DNA of 57,303 nucleotides from an uncultured Flavobacteriaceae bacterium (GCA_947500445.1 CANMSB010000032.1:1-57303); one strand, 5' to 3'; numbered from the stretch's first letter, positions 9,801 through 17,589 are shown. Program-made: numbers and translations. The notes: generated from the sequence alone by a model not told the origin.

Positions 9801-9831
9801 TTAATACCATTTCAAAGTTAAAATGGTATAA
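9801..9831. repeat. Near-perfect 31-bp palindrome at a gene 3' end
   Basis: The sequence reads TTAATACCATTTCAA / TTAAAATGGTATAA around a central AG and is almost identical to its own reverse complement. It lies 8 bp beyond the stop codon of the VIT/vWA gene and has no T-run, so it is not a classic terminator. It equals the outer edges of the 7895-8056 element joined back to back. It may be a solo terminal repeat or an operator-like or RNA 3'-end element. Confidence 0.6.
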
Positions 9832-9838
9832 CTACAAC

Positions 9839-11992
9839 CTATTTTTTCAATGTCAAGATCATCTCTTGGTCCAACCTCATTTTTCTTGTGGAAAACGCCT
9901 CAAACTCATGGATCAGACCAGAATCCGAGACCCATTTTCCGTTTTCCATTTTTTCAATGCTCATTACCTGGCCCTTCGCATTGAATTTTATTCGGAGTCC
10001 TTCATACTTTTCCAAATACGTATCGACCAGTTTTGTATAGATCATCTTAAATTCCATTGTTATTTTTCTTTTTGTGGTTTTATCCATGCTTTCATTGAAC
10101 ACGATACTGTAGGAAGGCTTGTATGTTGTCCGTTCCTTTACTTCGGCCTCGGCCCCTACCGCGGAATTATTGACATTTTGGGGCATGGGCAGCGGCTGTT
10201 TTACCGTACGCATGGCACCATCCCTATTCACCACCGCTTGATCCACGGCAACGAAAGAGGTATACTTGGTGGCCAAATGATATCGGAGTCCCAAGGCGAT
10301 GACGCTATCTTTTACATCCTCATTGAACAGGGTATTGTAATCGTCGAGTTCCGCTATTCGTTTTCGTGCCCATAAATACGGTAAGGCTTTGTTGGCCTTG
10401 CTCAAACGGCCTTCCGAAACATTGAACGTTTGCCTGAACCGTTTACCGCCCTGATAGCCGGTTACGATAATTTTGCCTTCCGGCTTACCATGATATTTGC
10501 CATATACGGTTACCGGTCTTGCCGCAAAAACATCGGGAATACTGCTTGGGGCAGTAGCATACATATCAAAACCTTTTGCTTCTATTTTCACCTGGGTCAA
10601 CAAGGGTGTGGCGATATACGCTTCAAATTTTTTGGCCACTTCAAAAGCTTCTTTTTTAGACGTGGCTATAAAAGATTCGCTTTTGGCTACCTTGGCCATG
10701 CCCTCTACCAAATACCGATTGACGCTGGAACCGATTCCGAAAGTGAATACATTGGCTTGGTCCAAATTGTTTTTGATCAATTCGAACGCCTCTTTTTCCA
10801 CGCTTACATAACCATCGGTAATGACGACCATAGAACGGGCATTGGCAGGGTTTTTTCTAGGAAGTTTATAGGCCTCTTGTAAAGCGTTCAGCAATTGTGT
10901 ACCCCCGCCCCCTTGTCCTTCGGAAAGAAACCGAATGGCCGCTTCAATATTCTGCTCGTTCGTTTCTACCGGTGTGGCACTGAATACGGTGGAACTGGAA
11001 GCGAACAGTTGTACATTAAAGGTGTCGGTCGACCTTAGGCCGCAGAGCAGGTTGCGCATCAGTTCTTTGGAAACCGCTAAGGGGTAGCCGTTCATGGAAC
11101 CGGAAACATCCACAATAAAAAGGTACTCCCGAGCGGGAATATCTTCCAAGGCCACGCTTTTTGTCGGTTCCATTTGAAAGGTGAAAAAGTTCTCATCTTC
11201 TCCTTCGTACAAAAGCATTCCCGATTGTATGGTGTTCCCACGAAGGTTATAGTTCAGGATAAAGTCCCTATTGGAGGGGTTCTCGTTGTTTTGCGACAAA
11301 AAAACCTCAGCGGTCATGGCGTCCGGGTAGGTAACCTTTACATTGTGACTATTACTGGCAACACGTTGAATGATCATTCCGGCATTGATGGACACCGTCA
11401 TATCAAAAGCGAACGTATCCGAAATTCCCTCTGCCGTATACGGCATATGAAAACTAGCTGAACCTTCCGAGCTTTCTCCCGTAAACCGCGGCCCGGCAAC
11501 TGCCGGAGCTACAAACTGATACTCCCCATTTACGGGCACCAACATTTCGGTATAATAAATGGCTATTGTTACTTCATCGTTCGGCATAATGTTACCGACA
11601 TTCATTTGAAATACATTGGGGCGATCTTGATCCAGTTTTGCCGCCCGCTTGCCTTCGCGCAACGCGGTCTCATATACTTTTTGGGCTTCTTGTTTTTCAA
11701 AGATCTTCGCATTTACGATTCGGTCGCCCACTGTCATCTGCATTTTATGTACCGCCGCTCGGGTGGAGAGCGGAAATACATATTTGGCCTCGATAGCTTG
11801 ATTACCGTTATTTTGATATACTTGGGAAACCCGTACATGTGCAATAGCACCGGAAATTTGCACGTCGGTCTTGGAAGCCATTAAAGGAACCTCGGCATCT
11901 TCCGTAGTTACCGATAAATAGGGACTATTGTGTTCTTGGGCGTAGCCAAAAGCAATGGTACAGTAAAGAAGCAGTGTGTATACGTATTTCAT
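9839..11992 (-). CDS. Secreted VIT and von Willebrand factor A domain protein
   Basis: 717 aa from the ATG at 11992, chosen because MKYVYTLLLYCTIAFGYAQ is a signal peptide and the upstream in-frame extension is not protein-like. A VIT (vault/inter-alpha-trypsin) domain at about 25-150 includes YVFPLSTRAAVHKMQM. It is followed by a vWA domain at about 285-450 with an intact MIDAS motif DVSGSM (Asp near 293). The C-terminal 200 residues are unrecognised. Such proteins bind protein partners through a metal ion at the cell surface. It is upstream of, and co-directional with, the SH3 and kinase genes. Confidence 0.9.
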   Translation of the reverse strand: MKYVYTLLLYCTIAFGYAQEHNSPYLSVTTEDAEVPLMASKTDVQISGAIAHVRVSQVYQNNGNQAIEAKYVFPLSTRAAVHKMQMTVGDRIVNAKIFEKQEAQKVYETALREGKRAAKLDQDRPNVFQMNVGNIMPNDEVTIAIYYTEMLVPVNGEYQFVAPAVAGPRFTGESSEGSASFHMPYTAEGISDTFAFDMTVSINAGMIIQRVASNSHNVKVTYPDAMTAEVFLSQNNENPSNRDFILNYNLRGNTIQSGMLLYEGEDENFFTFQMEPTKSVALEDIPAREYLFIVDVSGSMNGYPLAVSKELMRNLLCGLRSTDTFNVQLFASSSTVFSATPVETNEQNIEAAIRFLSEGQGGGGTQLLNALQEAYKLPRKNPANARSMVVITDGYVSVEKEAFELIKNNLDQANVFTFGIGSSVNRYLVEGMAKVAKSESFIATSKKEAFEVAKKFEAYIATPLLTQVKIEAKGFDMYATAPSSIPDVFAARPVTVYGKYHGKPEGKIIVTGYQGGKRFRQTFNVSEGRLSKANKALPYLWARKRIAELDDYNTLFNEDVKDSVIALGLRYHLATKYTSFVAVDQAVVNRDGAMRTVKQPLPMPQNVNNSAVGAEAEVKERTTYKPSYSIVFNESMDKTTKRKITMEFKMIYTKLVDTYLEKYEGLRIKFNAKGQVMSIEKMENGKWVSDSGLIHEFEAFSTRKMRLDQEMILTLKK

Positions 11993-12163
11993 AATTTTAG
12001 TTTTAGAAGGTTTTATTTTGATCAAATGTAATGGTGGTCCGTACGGCGTATCCGGTGCTTTTAGAATTCGTCGGGGGTAAACTAGAATTCGTTGCGATCG
12101 GAAAGGAGCCCAATGGCAATCGGTAACTTTAACTATGAAAACCCTCGTAACGACCGGATTTTT

Positions 12164-12194
12164 TTTGACCGTTGGCATATAATCCGCATCTTTG
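12164..12194 (+). promoter_or_regulatory. Predicted Bacteroidota promoter for the S24/S26-like gene
   Basis: TTTG at 12164-12167 and CATCTTTG at 12187-12194 are separated by 19 bases, which fits the TTTG...TAnnTTTG pattern with one mismatch. GTTCATTGAAA follows at 12200-12210; the same 11-mer precedes each tRNA-like transcript further downstream. Confidence 0.5.
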
Positions 12195-12278
12195 CGGCAG
12201 TTCATTGAAAATGTTCTTTTGACGATTTAAGGGATATGTACTTCCATAAGGAGGTGCATAACTTTTAAAATCGATACA

Positions 12279-12566
12279 ATGAATTGGAAAATTCAAAAAT
12301 TACAGGATGGTGAGACCATCATTTCAAAAGAACCCGGCAATTCTATGTTGCCCCTTTTAAAATCGAAACAAGCGGTGCGCATTGCGCCCATTGGTTGGGA
12401 AGATTGTGAGGTAGGTGACATTGTGTATTGTAAAGTACGTGGAAACGTCTTTACACATCTTGTTAAAGGGAAAAACAACAAACGTGGTCTGCTTATTGGC
12501 AACAATCACGGTAGAATTAATGGATGGACCAAAAATGTGTATGGTAAAGTAATAGCGATATTATAG
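12279..12566 (+). CDS. Small S24/S26 (LexA/signal-peptidase-like) protein
   Basis: 95 aa. The sequence GNSMLPLLKSKQAV carries the Ser-Met-x-Pro signature (S22, M23) of the S24/S26 peptidase fold, followed by the usual GDIVYCKV beta strand, HLVKG, and the NNHGRINGW strand. There is no DNA-binding domain and no membrane anchor, so the gene encodes only the bare catalytic-fold domain, with a possible partner base near VKG. Candidate role: cytosolic self-processing peptidase or sensor for the RNA-repair genes downstream. It is separated from them by two small transcript units, so an operon is not certain. Confidence 0.65.
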   Translation: MNWKIQKLQDGETIISKEPGNSMLPLLKSKQAVRIAPIGWEDCEVGDIVYCKVRGNVFTHLVKGKNNKRGLLIGNNHGRINGWTKNVYGKVIAIL

Positions 12567-12623
12567 GTGCCATGCCACATTTTAATCGTTGAATTTTAAA
12601 AGTTAATTATAAAAATATAGTAC

Positions 12624-12689
12624 ATGCCAAATTGTTTTCATCACATATCGGACGCCGAAAAGCTGGGATTGCATCAAATTGATGGGTAG
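12624..12689 (+). CDS. Possible 21-residue leader peptide or small RNA
   Basis: Frame MPNCFHHISDAEKLGLHQIDG, followed 28 bases later by a strong intrinsic terminator. Coding status is unproven; the transcript may act as an RNA. It sits in one of four short units with near-identical terminator tails around the RtcB/PrfH genes. Confidence 0.3.
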   Translation: MPNCFHHISDAEKLGLHQIDG

Positions 12690-12717
12690 GTACTATTGAA
12701 AACTGATACATAACTGG

Positions 12718-12745
12718 AGCGTCCAAGAAATTGGGCGCTTTTTTT
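12718..12745 (+). terminator. Intrinsic terminator with GAAA loop
   Basis: AGCGTCCAA-GAAA-TTGGGCGCT gives a 9-bp stem (one G-U) followed by seven T and ATG. Three similar terminators ending TTTTTTTATG lie at 13097, 16953 and 17428. Confidence 0.85.
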
Positions 12746-12881
12746 ATGTAATTTTTTTTGGGAATTCTCCAAATTTCAAAAGGATGCCATTTGAAAGCTA
12801 ATCGTTTGATAAACAGCAAATTCATGAAATATGCTGCTATCCGTTCCAAAACGGATAGGGACAGCTATGTCTTGACTTAAA

Positions 12882-12961
12882 TACAACTAATTGATTATCA
12901 GTAATTTAAATCGATTTTAATTTGGTAAATCCAAAAAAGCGTTTTAGATTTGCATCAAAAT
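12882..12961 (+). promoter_or_regulatory. Promoter, paralogous to that at 17132-17202
   Basis: About 73 bases here align at roughly three quarters identity with 17132-17202, including TGATTATCA and the -7 boxes TAGATTTG here and TAGGTTTG there. TTTG lies 20 bases before TAGATTTG. The conservation well beyond the boxes suggests a shared regulator or a duplicated unit. Confidence 0.6.
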
Positions 12962-12990
12962 TAATCACTCCCATTTTTAACTGAAGTAGT

Positions 12991-13074
12991 ATGACTTTTA
13001 TAAATACATATCGAAAAACACTAAAAGCACCAGGTGCTTTATTGGTGTCGCTTCAGGACTTCTACATTACATAA
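12991..13074 (+). CDS. Possible 27-residue small protein
   Basis: Frame MTFINTYRKT...YIT lies 30 bases downstream of the promoter at 12882-12961 and ends just before the terminator at 13097. It is basic in the first half. Coding status is unproven; a small regulatory RNA is equally likely. Confidence 0.35.
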   Translation: MTFINTYRKTLKAPGALLVSLQDFYIT

Positions 13075-13096
13075 TGCTACCCTAGCCTATGATCGA

Positions 13097-13129
13097 AAGT
13101 CCGAAGCCCAAACGTTTCGGACTTTTTTT
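13097..13129 (+). terminator. Intrinsic terminator
   Basis: AAGTCCGAA pairs with TTTCGGACTT around a short loop and is followed by a T-run and ATG, ending the small unit that starts near 12970. Confidence 0.85.
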
Positions 13130-13177
13130 ATGCCTGATTTTTAAAGGCAGGACTTTCCGGGATTTATACTAGGATCA

Positions 13178-13241
13178 TTTAACCCAGTTTACATACAAAA
13201 TTTTCGCCCTAAGGGTCGAAAATGCGATAAAACCGGGTTTT
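13178..13241. repeat. Short inverted-repeat element upstream of the rtcB operon
   Basis: TTTAACCCAGTTT at the left and AAAACCGGGTTTTG at the right are inverted copies, with GAAAATGC-ATAAA inside, resembling the left end of the 2406-2583 element. Its right edge overlaps the TTG start proposed for the next gene, so that start may be wrong, or the element may supply regulation. Confidence 0.45.
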
Positions 13242-14025
13242 GAAACAAAATCAATGCCATTGCGCAAACGATTTTGGCATCGAACGATGCAGCAACATGA
13301 TTTTAAAAAAATGCAACCCTAAAAACGGATGTGTCGTGAAACCCCCACATATCAAATGTAAAAGAGCGAAAGAAATTCGTCGTATTCGAAAGAGAATAGG
13401 TCAACTATGGGCAGAAAAAAATGCACTGGGGTTTATCGAGTTAAAGAAGCCTATTCGACATGGTTGGTTTAAAGAAATTATCATCACCCATGGCGTGGAG
13501 CACTATAAAAATGGTGCCGCTATAAGAGAGGTGTACGATAAGGTGGAAAAACTATTTTGGGGACGCACCAAAGAAGAAGCGGAAAAAAAGTGGTGTCATC
13601 AAACTTCAAAATATTTGATCAACAAGGAAATTCCGACCATTAGCAGAAAACAGTACAATAGATTGAGCGATAAAGCAAAATTACTGTGCGTGCCTTTCCA
13701 CTATATGGTGGAAAGTAAAAAATTGAGACTCCGGTACTATGTAAAAATCCCGAGAGGGGCATATCGGATCCGATTTACCAGAGCCTTTATCACCCATAGC
13801 AAACGCATTGACCCAAAACTGGAAAGTGAAAGTGCGCTATTGGGACAGCAAATGAAAAAGCATGGCTATTACGAAGCGAATGAAAAATTAGACAAATGGA
13901 ACGATTGGTGGAAGGTAGAAGAAGTGAAAAAACGGAACAGAAAAATTAAAAAAGATGTCCAAAACCTTAGAAAATATTCCATTCACCAATTACTAAAAGA
14001 CGAAATATCATGGGAAAAAAATTAA
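13240..14025 (+). CDS. Unrecognised basic protein preceding rtcB
   Basis: 261 aa from TTG at 13240; the first ATG is at 13297. I do not recognise the family. The N-terminus is Cys-rich (CHC, then four further Cys up to residue 40), as in a zinc-binding knuckle, and is followed by a Lys/Arg-rich stretch KCKRAKEIRRIRKRIGQLW. A central part has WGRTKEEAEKKWCHQ, and the tail is a basic coiled-coil-like helix. The charge suggests RNA binding. The last 16 bases overlap the rtcB start, so translation is coupled, pointing to a direct role with the ligase, for example substrate recognition or end processing. Confidence 0.75.
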   Translation: MKQNQCHCANDFGIERCSNMILKKCNPKNGCVVKPPHIKCKRAKEIRRIRKRIGQLWAEKNALGFIELKKPIRHGWFKEIIITHGVEHYKNGAAIREVYDKVEKLFWGRTKEEAEKKWCHQTSKYLINKEIPTISRKQYNRLSDKAKLLCVPFHYMVESKKLRLRYYVKIPRGAYRIRFTRAFITHSKRIDPKLESESALLGQQMKKHGYYEANEKLDKWNDWWKVEEVKKRNRKIKKDVQNLRKYSIHQLLKDEISWEKN

Positions 14026-15401
14026 GCGGGAAGGACCTGATCAAATTAGGTTTTCCAAAGAACAATAGCATAAACATCACTTTGGGCCAAATCAACAGAT
14101 ACCATAAGCGAAAAAAGAAAGCGCAGGTATTGACGGAAGCCAAAAAAGTGTTGTTGCACCCCGAAGACTATAGCGGAGATGCCGTGTGGGGAAAGATAGC
14201 CGAAAGTTTATTGGACCCGGTCATCGTTAAAAAACAGGAACTCAAAACGGTACGCGCTCCTTTTTGGATATACGGTGAAAATGAAATTGAGCAACAAGCC
14301 AAGTATCAATTGTACGATGCCCTAAAATTACCGATTTCCGTAGCTGGTGCTCTAATGCCGGATGCCCATAGCGGGTATGGCCTGCCGATCGGAGGTGTTT
14401 TGGCGACCCATAATGCGGTAATCCCCTATGGTGTGGGAGTCGATATTGGCTGTAGTATGTGTTTGACGGTTTATCCTATTGCGGTTTCCTACCTTAAAGG
14501 AAAGAAGCATCAATTGGCGAACATGCTTTCCGAACATACCAAATTCGGAATGCGGGAAACACATCGGATAAAGCATGACCATGAAATCTTTGAGCGAGAA
14601 GAATTTAAAAATATACCGCTCGTAAAAAGACTAAAGGACAAGGCGTACAAGCAGTTGGGAACCTCAGGTGGAGGAAACCACTTTGTTGAATTCGGTACGG
14701 TAACCCTTACGGACGACGATAACGAATGGGGACTTAAATCGGGGGAATATCTCGGTCTACTTTCCCATAGCGGGTCGCGTGGCCTTGGTGCGAACATTGC
14801 AAAACAGTACACCTATTTGGCCACTAAGCAATGTCCCTTGCCCAAACACGTACAGCATTTGGCATGGTTGGATTTAAATACCCATGACGGACAGGAATAT
14901 TGGTTGGCGATGCGTTTGGCGGGCGATTATGCTACCGCATGCCACGATGATATCCATACTAGGCTGGCCAAGCTTTTGGGAGCAAAACCAATAGTCAAGA
15001 TACGGAACCATCACAATTTTGCCTGGAAACAAGAGGTAAACGGTGAGGAGTGTATCGTACACAGAAAAGGAGCGACCCCGGCTGCAAAAGGCGAACTGGG
15101 AATCATTCCCGGATCTATGACGGCACCTGGTTATATCGTAAAAGGCTTGGGAAATGCAGCAAGCTTACAATCCGCCTCCCACGGTGCGGGGCGTCTTTTT
15201 TCAAGACGAAAATGTAAGGAGACCTTTACCCAAAACGAGATTAAAAAACAATTGAACGCCAATGAAGTAACCCTCATTGGCGGGGGAATAGACGAAGCGC
15301 CGATGGCCTATAAAAACATAGAAAAAGTCATGGCGAATCAACAAGAATTGGTCGAAGTACTTGGAACCTTTACCCCTAAAATAGTACGAATGGATAAATG
15401 A
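14010..15401 (+). CDS. rtcB: RtcB RNA ligase (GTP-dependent 3'-phosphate/5'-OH joining)
   Basis: 463 aa, the usual RtcB length. Motifs are complete: MPDAHSGYGLPIGGV (116-130), metal-binding VDIGC (D145, C148), GGGNHF (N223, H224), SHSGSRG (H253), the HHN triplet (334-336), HRKGATPA (351-358), PGSM (367-370) and SHGAGR with the guanylylated His391. RtcB joins 2',3'-cyclic phosphate or 3'-phosphate RNA to 5'-OH ends using GTP and Mn2+. Its start overlaps the gene upstream, and prfH follows 137 bp later across a 7-bp tandem repeat. Pairing with PrfH indicates repair of cleaved RNA rather than tRNA intron splicing, but the unusual tRNA array nearby raises another possible substrate. Confidence 0.97.
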   Translation: MGKKLSGKDLIKLGFPKNNSINITLGQINRYHKRKKKAQVLTEAKKVLLHPEDYSGDAVWGKIAESLLDPVIVKKQELKTVRAPFWIYGENEIEQQAKYQLYDALKLPISVAGALMPDAHSGYGLPIGGVLATHNAVIPYGVGVDIGCSMCLTVYPIAVSYLKGKKHQLANMLSEHTKFGMRETHRIKHDHEIFEREEFKNIPLVKRLKDKAYKQLGTSGGGNHFVEFGTVTLTDDDNEWGLKSGEYLGLLSHSGSRGLGANIAKQYTYLATKQCPLPKHVQHLAWLDLNTHDGQEYWLAMRLAGDYATACHDDIHTRLAKLLGAKPIVKIRNHHNFAWKQEVNGEECIVHRKGATPAAKGELGIIPGSMTAPGYIVKGLGNAASLQSASHGAGRLFSRRKCKETFTQNEIKKQLNANEVTLIGGGIDEAPMAYKNIEKVMANQQELVEVLGTFTPKIVRMDK

Positions 15402-15411
15402 AATAGTAGTG

Positions 15412-15484
15412 AGTAGTGAGTATTGAGTATTGAGTATTGAGTATTGAGTATTGAGTATTGAGTATTGAGTATTGAGTATTGAGA
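15412..15484 (+). repeat. 7-bp tandem repeat (TATTGAG) between rtcB and prfH
   Basis: About nine head-to-tail copies of TATTGAG, with degenerate copies (AGTGAG) at the left edge. The unit length is not a multiple of three, but the array lies outside both genes. Copy number changes would alter the rtcB-prfH spacing. Downstream ACTCAGTACTTAATACC can pair with repeat units, so transcript folding may depend on copy number. Confidence 0.9.
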
Positions 15485-15538
15485 AGGTATTCAAAATACT
15501 TTGTACTCAGTACTTAATACCTAATAAAACTAAAAACA

Positions 15539-16231
15539 ATGGAAAAGATATTACAAATTACAGCAGGAAGAGGCCCGGCAGAATGCTGCTGGGTGGTTTC
15601 CCAAGTGCTTAAGCTATTCTTGCAAGAGGTGAAGGCAGAAGGATTGGAATATACCATACTTCACCAGGAAAAAGGCACTCAAAACGGAACGGTACAATCG
15701 GTCACCATTGGGGTGAAAGGGAAGAACCTAAATACTTTTTTAGCAACGTGGTTAGGAACCATTCAATGGATCGGCACCTCAAATTTTCGAAAGTACCATA
15801 AACGAAAAAACTGGTTCATCGGCGTTTTTGAACTGAAACTGTTGAAACCTACAGAAATTAAGGATAACGATATCTCTTTTCAAACTATGAGAAGCACGGG
15901 ACCTGGTGGGCAGCATGTAAATAAGGTCAACTCTGCGGTCAGGGCCACTCATCATCCGACAGGAATTCAGGTCGTTGCCATGGATAACAGGTCGCAACAC
16001 CAAAATAAAAAACTGGCAAAAACCCGGTTACAGGAAAAGGTGAACGAGGCCAACCTTCGGCAGTTGAAAAACAGTATATCGGACCAATGGGAAAATCATT
16101 TGAAGCTACAACGGGGAAAACCGGTTCGGGTATTCAAGGGCACCGATTTCAAACATCAGAAAAAAAACAAAAGCTTCAAACCAAAACGGCAGAAGCTAAA
16201 GAATGATTTAAAACAACAAAAATGGGACTAA
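15539..16231 (+). CDS. prfH: Peptide chain release factor H (rescue factor)
   Basis: 230 aa. The GGQ peptidyl-tRNA hydrolysis motif is present (GPGGQHVNKV, G123-G124-Q125), with the family's short N-terminal part and Lys-rich C-terminal tail that enters the ribosome. PrfH belongs to the RF2-like class and in known systems is encoded with a particular RtcB type; it releases ribosomes stalled by damage to the decoding-centre rRNA so the cut can be sealed. Here it lies directly after rtcB. The start ATG at 15539 follows the tandem repeat by 54 bases. Confidence 0.95.
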   Translation: MEKILQITAGRGPAECCWVVSQVLKLFLQEVKAEGLEYTILHQEKGTQNGTVQSVTIGVKGKNLNTFLATWLGTIQWIGTSNFRKYHKRKNWFIGVFELKLLKPTEIKDNDISFQTMRSTGPGGQHVNKVNSAVRATHHPTGIQVVAMDNRSQHQNKKLAKTRLQEKVNEANLRQLKNSISDQWENHLKLQRGKPVRVFKGTDFKHQKKNKSFKPKRQKLKNDLKQQKWD

Positions 16232-16770
16232 CGATAGCCGACACCTATTATTTAAAGGCAAAGGCAGCATCGGGTTATGACTGGGACGAAGTGTGCGAAT
16301 CATTAAATTATGCCCTGTCTTACGATGAAAACCATTGTGCGGCACTTTGCCTTTTGGGGGAAGTGTACGCAGGTAACTTGAATCGGTTTGCCGAAGCTTT
16401 TGCCTGTTTTGATAGAGTAATCGCAATAAACAGCAATTATACAGCTGTTTATCCCGTTTATACAAAATACCTTATTTGGGCCGATGAAATCGATAGAGCA
16501 GCAAAACTTATCGCCTTTGCTCTCAGTATAAAGGGAATAGCAAAAGGAAGTCTATTTTGGCTTTCCGCGTATGCGGCGGAAACCAAACAAGATTATAAGG
16601 CTGCTATAAAACAACTGAAGAAGGCCAAAAAACATGCTTTTAATGATGATTACTTTTCCTTTATCGAAGAAGAGGAGAACAGGCTCAAGAAGAAGTTGAA
16701 ATGGGATAAATCCAAAGTAAAAAAGAGGCGGTCCTCTTCAAAAAAGAGAAAGAAAAAGCATAAAAATTAA
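16222..16770 (+). CDS. TPR-like protein with very basic tail, in the rtcB-prfH operon
   Basis: 182 aa. Helical repeats resembling TPRs (ALCLLGEVYAGNLNRFAEAFACFDRVIAI; then AAKLIAFALSIKG and DYKAAIKQLKKAKKHA) cover residues 5-150. The last 30 residues are almost pure Lys/Arg/Ser (KKRRSSSKKRKKKHKN), suited to binding RNA or ribosomes. The start overlaps the prfH stop by 10 bases, giving translational coupling. Likely an adaptor that brings repair factors to ribosome or tRNA; that is inference. Confidence 0.8.
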   Translation: MGLTIADTYYLKAKAASGYDWDEVCESLNYALSYDENHCAALCLLGEVYAGNLNRFAEAFACFDRVIAINSNYTAVYPVYTKYLIWADEIDRAAKLIAFALSIKGIAKGSLFWLSAYAAETKQDYKAAIKQLKKAKKHAFNDDYFSFIEEEENRLKKKLKWDKSKVKKRRSSSKKRKKKHKN

Positions 16771-16807
16771 TATCGAAACGTTTAAAAATTACATCTTTGT
16801 AGTACAA

Positions 16808-16918
16808 ATGAAACAGAGAAAGTTACATATCACCCCACATATAGGGCTCAGCCTTGACCATTTTCGTTCGGAATATAGTGAACGAAACGGGCGTTTTGTG
16901 ACTTTATCCAGTAGTTGA
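16808..16918 (+). CDS. Possible 36-residue small protein
   Basis: Frame starts MKQRKLHITPHIG and ends TLSSS, 34 bases before an intrinsic terminator. A possible -7 box CATCTTTG lies at 16794-16801, immediately upstream of the ATG, which would make the message almost leaderless. Basic and His-rich. Coding status is unproven. Confidence 0.35.
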   Translation: MKQRKLHITPHIGLSLDHFRSEYSERNGRFVTLSSS

Positions 16919-16952
16919 TTCTATGAAATGACTTAATTAAGCGATAAAAAGA

Positions 16953-16983
16953 AAGCGTCCAATTCAAATTGGACGCTTTTTTT
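16953..16983 (+). terminator. Intrinsic terminator
   Basis: AAGCGTCCAATT pairs with AATTGGACGCTT and is followed by seven T and ATG. Same tail as the terminators at 12718, 13097 and 17428. Confidence 0.88.
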
Positions 16984-17131
16984 ATGGAATAATTTTAACC
17001 ATTGAATGAGAAGTAGAAAAATACAAGAATAGCTAGTTGAAACACGAAACAATTGGTAGACAGGCGATTGTGTAAAATGTTCAAAATCCGCAATATGACG
17101 GACAGGAACCTTATTACCCATATTTTAATTA

Positions 17132-17202
17132 TAACTAACTGATTATCAATAAATTAAATTGATTTTTTCTTGTGTAATCTAAAAATCATTTTTAGGTTTG
17201 CC
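17132..17202 (+). promoter_or_regulatory. Promoter, paralogous to that at 12882-12961
   Basis: Shares about 73 aligned bases with the upstream copy; the -7 box is TAGGTTTG and a TTGT sits at the -33 position. Drives the 60-residue frame that starts at 17221. Confidence 0.6.
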
Positions 17203-17220
17203 CTGTCGAAAAAAAGACAA

Positions 17221-17403
17221 ATGAAAACACAACGACATACACATAGAAAAAAAAATCAACGTTGTTGGGGTTCTTACGAATTTGAAAAAATGAGAAAAGA
17301 AATGGTACATACACTCACACCGATAAACTCACCGAAATCGAGTTTATATTTTTATGGAGAAAGACTGTACGACAATAAACGGGAGAAGTATATATGGGTT
17401 TAA
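17221..17403 (+). CDS. Small basic protein of 60 residues
   Basis: Starts MKTQRHTHRKKNQRCWGSYEF and ends REKYIWV. Strongly basic at the N-terminus. It has a recognisable promoter and a terminator 24 bases after the stop, so it is an independent small unit. Family unknown. It is the best coding candidate of the four small units. Confidence 0.5.
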   Translation: MKTQRHTHRKKNQRCWGSYEFEKMRKEMVHTLTPINSPKSSLYFYGERLYDNKREKYIWV

Positions 17404-17427
17404 CTCAAATAAAGCCTAGCAATACAA

Positions 17428-17459
17428 AAGCGTCTCCCAGAACAGGAGGCGCTTTTTTT
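17428..17459 (+). terminator. Intrinsic terminator preceding the tRNA array
   Basis: AAGCGTCTCC pairs with GGAGGCGCTT (10 bp, one G-U), followed by a T-run and ATG. Confidence 0.87.
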
Positions 17460-17464
17460 ATGAT

Positions 17465-17475
17465 GTTCATTGAAA
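17465..17475 (+). promoter_or_regulatory. GTTCATTGAAA leader motif of tRNA array 1 (boxA-like?)
   Basis: GTTCATTGAAA followed at once by a CCCTC-AGA-GAGGG hairpin and then tRNA-Lys. The same 11-mer plus hairpin occurs at 18790 and 19749, and the 11-mer alone at 12200. It resembles boxA-type antitermination leaders of stable RNA operons; that role is inference. Confidence 0.4.
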
Positions 17476-17508
17476 CCCTCAGAGAGGGATTGGGTAAAAT
17501 TTAAATAT

Positions 17509-17583
17509 TGATTCGTAGCTCAGCCAGGTTAGAGCAAGGCCCTTTTAAGGTCGAGGTCATGGGTTCGATTCCCATCGGGTCAA
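17509..17583 (+). tRNA. tRNA-Lys(UUU)-like
   Basis: Cloverleaf: acceptor TGATTCG/CGGGTCA, D stem GCTC/GAGC, anticodon loop CTTTTAA, T arm ATGGG-TTCGATT-CCCAT. The outer pair of the anticodon stem is an A-G mismatch and the acceptor has two U-G pairs, so this is not a standard housekeeping tRNA-Lys. CCA is not encoded. Confidence 0.8.
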
Positions 17584-17589
17584 CAAGAT

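Larger units (their letters stand above)
12567..13239. other. Gap holding two small transcription units and a repeat
   Basis: About 670 bases without a sizeable gene. It holds a short reading frame (12624-12689) with terminator 12718-12745, a promoter (12882-12961) with short frame (12991-13074) and terminator 13097-13129, and the repeat at 13178-13241. Confidence 0.6.
16771..17508. other. Gap holding two small transcription units
   Basis: Contains short frames at 16808-16918 and 17221-17403, their terminators at 16953-16983 and 17428-17459, the promoter at 17132-17202, and the GTTCATTGAAA leader of the first tRNA array. Confidence 0.6.

Noticed and set aside
9722-10375. 217-residue plus-strand protein
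   Set aside because: Antisense shadow of the VIT/vWA gene with many aromatic and Cys residues.
15412-15484. CRISPR array
   Set aside because: Units are 7 bp without spacers, so it is a simple tandem repeat.
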